This document shows, one piece after another, positions 62,575 to 64,000 of a DNA stretch of 64,000 nucleotides. The notes below the pieces were generated by a model. That model was not told where the DNA came from. It worked only from the letters and a program-made list of their open reading frames with translations, and searched no databases. Source of the stretch: Serripes groenlandicus (lineage: Eukaryota; Mollusca; Bivalvia; Cardiida; Cardiidae); the NCBI GenBank assembly GCA_031761405.1, contig JASEVX010000112.1, positions 186,001 through 250,000 on the forward strand, given 5' to 3'. Positions within the stretch are counted from its first letter, which is position 1. Every line of letters starts with the position of its first letter. The translations under genes were made by a program, and so were the position numbers.

Positions 62575-62641
62575 TTACAGCTCGTTTCTCGTCACTATCT
62601 CTTTTCCATCCAGCCAAACCCTTTCGTATGTGTACCCAACA
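62575..62641 (-). CDS. Possible terminal exon with branch point, acceptor and poly(A) signal
   Basis: The minus strand reads CACTAAC (branch-point-like), a pyrimidine-rich run and AATGTCAG at 62643-62642, then 21 codons (VGYTYERVWLDGKEIVTRNE and a final L) and TAA at 62577-62575. AATAAA follows 13 bases later at 62562-62557. Incoming phase is 2. All the elements of a last exon are present in order, but the coding part is short and unrecognised, and upstream exons were not found; immediately upstream is SINE debris and a poly-C run. Confidence 0.4.
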
Positions 62642-62698
62642 CTGACATTGACAACACAGGGTTAGTGGGTCAAATAAAGCATTGCGAGCACGCAAAAC

Positions 62699-62722
62699 GC
62701 CCCCCCCCCCCCCCCCCCCCCC
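62699..62722. repeat. Poly-C run, about 22-23 bases
   Basis: Homopolymer next to a SINE A tail fragment. Length is likely to be unreliable in the assembly. Confidence 0.9.
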
Positions 62723-62723
62723 G

Positions 62724-62815
62724 TATCTAGAAGTCTGCAATGTTTAGGTGAACTCACGCCGTGCTTTAACTAAAGAACTGTTGAAAACTGCACAAAGTCA
62801 AAATAAAATATTTAA
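62724..62815 (+). mobile_element. SINE family A 3' fragment
   Basis: TTTAGGTGAACTCACGCCGT and GAACTGTTGAAAACTGCACA match the SINE A 3' domain in drifted form. Confidence 0.55.
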
Positions 62816-62988
62816 AATAATGAATACAATAATCAGACTGATCTTGGTCTTGGCATGTATAAAAGTCCACGTAGATTGACAAGACTTGTTTAAATTGCGT
62901 ATAGCAATAACATTATTTAAACGATTTAAATCGGTGGATAATTTGATTGTAGGGTAAACCTATAATTTGGTTTTCGTGAAAGGTTCTA

Positions 62989-63299
62989 TTATACTTTTAA
63001 TGCGGGGTTCTAATGTAATTTACGTTTATAATCCTTTCTACTTACAACGCGTCTGCCGCAGACGACTTTGAAAACATATTGACAAATATATGAAAACTCT
63101 CCATAAGTGAGTGTTTAATTATAACATTTAGTTGACAACATTGTGGCAAAAGGAGAAATTGCTCATTAAGAGCAATTTCTCCTTTTGTCACAAGGTTTTC
63201 AAACGTTATCTACTGCAGTGGCGTGAGAAAGCGTGTGTATGTGGGAAAGGGTTAATTATACTTATAAAGCGGGTCTAATGTAATTTACGTTTATAATCC
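62989..63299. repeat. ~45-bp direct repeats flanking the MITE
   Basis: TCTAATGTAATTTACGTTTA followed by TAATCC occurs at about 63008-63033 and 63274-63299, each preceded by a TTATACTT ... GCGGG stretch. Far longer than a TTAA target duplication. Confidence 0.85.
63030..63257. mobile_element. MITE family 1 between 45-bp direct repeats
   Basis: CTTTCTACTTACAACGCGTC, CCGCAGACGACTTTGAAAAC, perfect palindrome GGAGAAATTGCTCATTAAGA continuing GCAATTTCTCC, and GTGGGAAAGGGTTAA. The left TTAA is absent. Confidence 0.88.
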
Positions 63300-63406
63300 C
63301 CATAACGCTTCCACCCTGCGTGTTTCAACAAGTTATATTGAAAACAACAATACATTGAAAAACAACATCGATCATGTCTATCAAATATGTACTCCTTCAG
63401 CATGTT

Positions 63407-63619
63407 TTAACTCTTTCAGCGCCAAAGGCAATATTGATGTTTCTGCAAACTATACTGATTCAGGCGAGACAGCTCGTAACGAGCTGTCTCACCTGGAATC
63501 AGCATTGTTTGCCTTTTAGTAAGCAAAGAAGTCCAAACTTTTATTACATGAGAAATGGAGACGCCCGATTTTGAACATGGAAGAGTCTACTTTAAACAAT
63601 TCGTCGCTGAAAGAGTTAA
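63407..63619. mobile_element. MITE family 2, full copy
   Basis: TTAACTCTTTCAGCGCCAAA to TCGTCGCTGAAAGAGTTAA, with perfect core palindrome GAGACAGCTCGTAACGAGCT then GTCTC. Confidence 0.94.
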
Positions 63620-64000
63620 TCTTTCCTGCGACACGTTCACATCGATTTAAGATATAGAAAGATTATCATTTGATAGGTTTAGTTTTGATCTGAAGGCAAC
63701 TTCAGGCTTTTACAATAGATAAAGGATTATAAGTGGTGTCAGGTTTAGCGTATGAACGTCTTTGTAGGAAATGGGGTTGACTTTTACCTAGCATGTTTTC
63801 AAATAGCCGAAACACAAGAGAACATCTGTCATATCAGGAAACCGGTTTAGATCAGACTTGTGAGAACTTAGGGTATTATTGCGTAGACTTGCCGTCAACA
63901 TCTACCATATTCGGGCATAATGAAGCAATAGAATAAATCGCCACAATATGCGTAAAATTCAGTATTATATATAAGCAGATTTGAAACTTTTCCAACATAC
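63620..64000. other. Unique sequence to the right edge, no recognised feature
   Basis: No array, element terminus or supported open frame seen on either strand. Confidence 0.4.

Overview
The window looks like intron-rich, repeat-dense DNA from an animal nuclear genome, most likely a bivalve mollusc. The grounds are intron-split exons with GT-AG borders, several tRNA-headed SINE families, TTAA-flanked MITEs by the dozen, minisatellite arrays covering roughly 18 kb, (CAAT)n SINE tails and frequent TACATGTA motifs. Nothing looks bacterial or viral, and there is no operon, rRNA gene or CRISPR. The bivalve assignment is inference from repeat style. One 200-base assembly gap lies at 61914-62113.

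The best-supported gene is on the minus strand (46224 down to 41672) and is invisible to single-ORF calling. I reconstruct five exons, the first non-coding, with a TATA-like box 31 bases upstream of an initiator. They encode a 142-residue secreted protein with a signal peptide and four EF-hand loops; two canonical loops form only when the proposed introns are removed. Its last exon is wedged between mobile elements: a SINE (CAAT)n tail abuts the 3' splice site, the stop codon lies in the TTAA target site of a MITE, and that MITE would make up most of the 3' UTR.

Other coding material is a broken carbohydrate sulfotransferase (12288-13396, plus strand, one in-frame stop and two frameshifts), a first coding exon at 34621-34902, a partial reading frame running off the left edge (1-236, minus), and several isolated exon-like blocks (51136-51259 and 51595-51708 minus, 52342-52435 plus, 62575-62641 minus). 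Decayed retrotransposon and transposase fragments are at 28758-28952, 45213-45440 and 37401-37496.

Layout: 0-2.7 kb weak minus-strand coding fragments; 2.9-5.7 kb arrays of 31, 32 and 21 bp with a SINE between; 6.9-7.9 kb a GC-rich fold-back element; 7.9-8.8 kb a 59-bp array; 9.6-11.7 kb a 39-bp array; 12.3-13.4 kb the sulfotransferase relic; 14.8-17.0 kb a 73/39-bp array; 18.9-21.0 kb a 16-bp array; 23.4-27.6 kb a 48-bp array; 27.7-37.7 kb MITEs, SINEs and one exon; 37.7-39.1 kb a 45-bp array; 39-46 kb the EF-hand gene and SINEs; 46.9-48.3 kb a 35-bp array; 48-55 kb MITEs, SINEs and exon-like blocks; 55.6-56.5 kb a 68-bp array; 58.1-59.8 kb an 18-bp array; 60-64 kb MITEs, the gap and a 62-bp array.

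The most interesting theme is how the arrays arose. One shares sequence with a SINE 3' region, two start at a SINE tail or its target-site duplication, others lie close to SINE ends, and one (73 bp) has an apparently unexpanded single-unit paralogue 5 kb away. The very long ORFs in the arrays, often open on both strands, follow from stop-free repeat units and are not called as genes.
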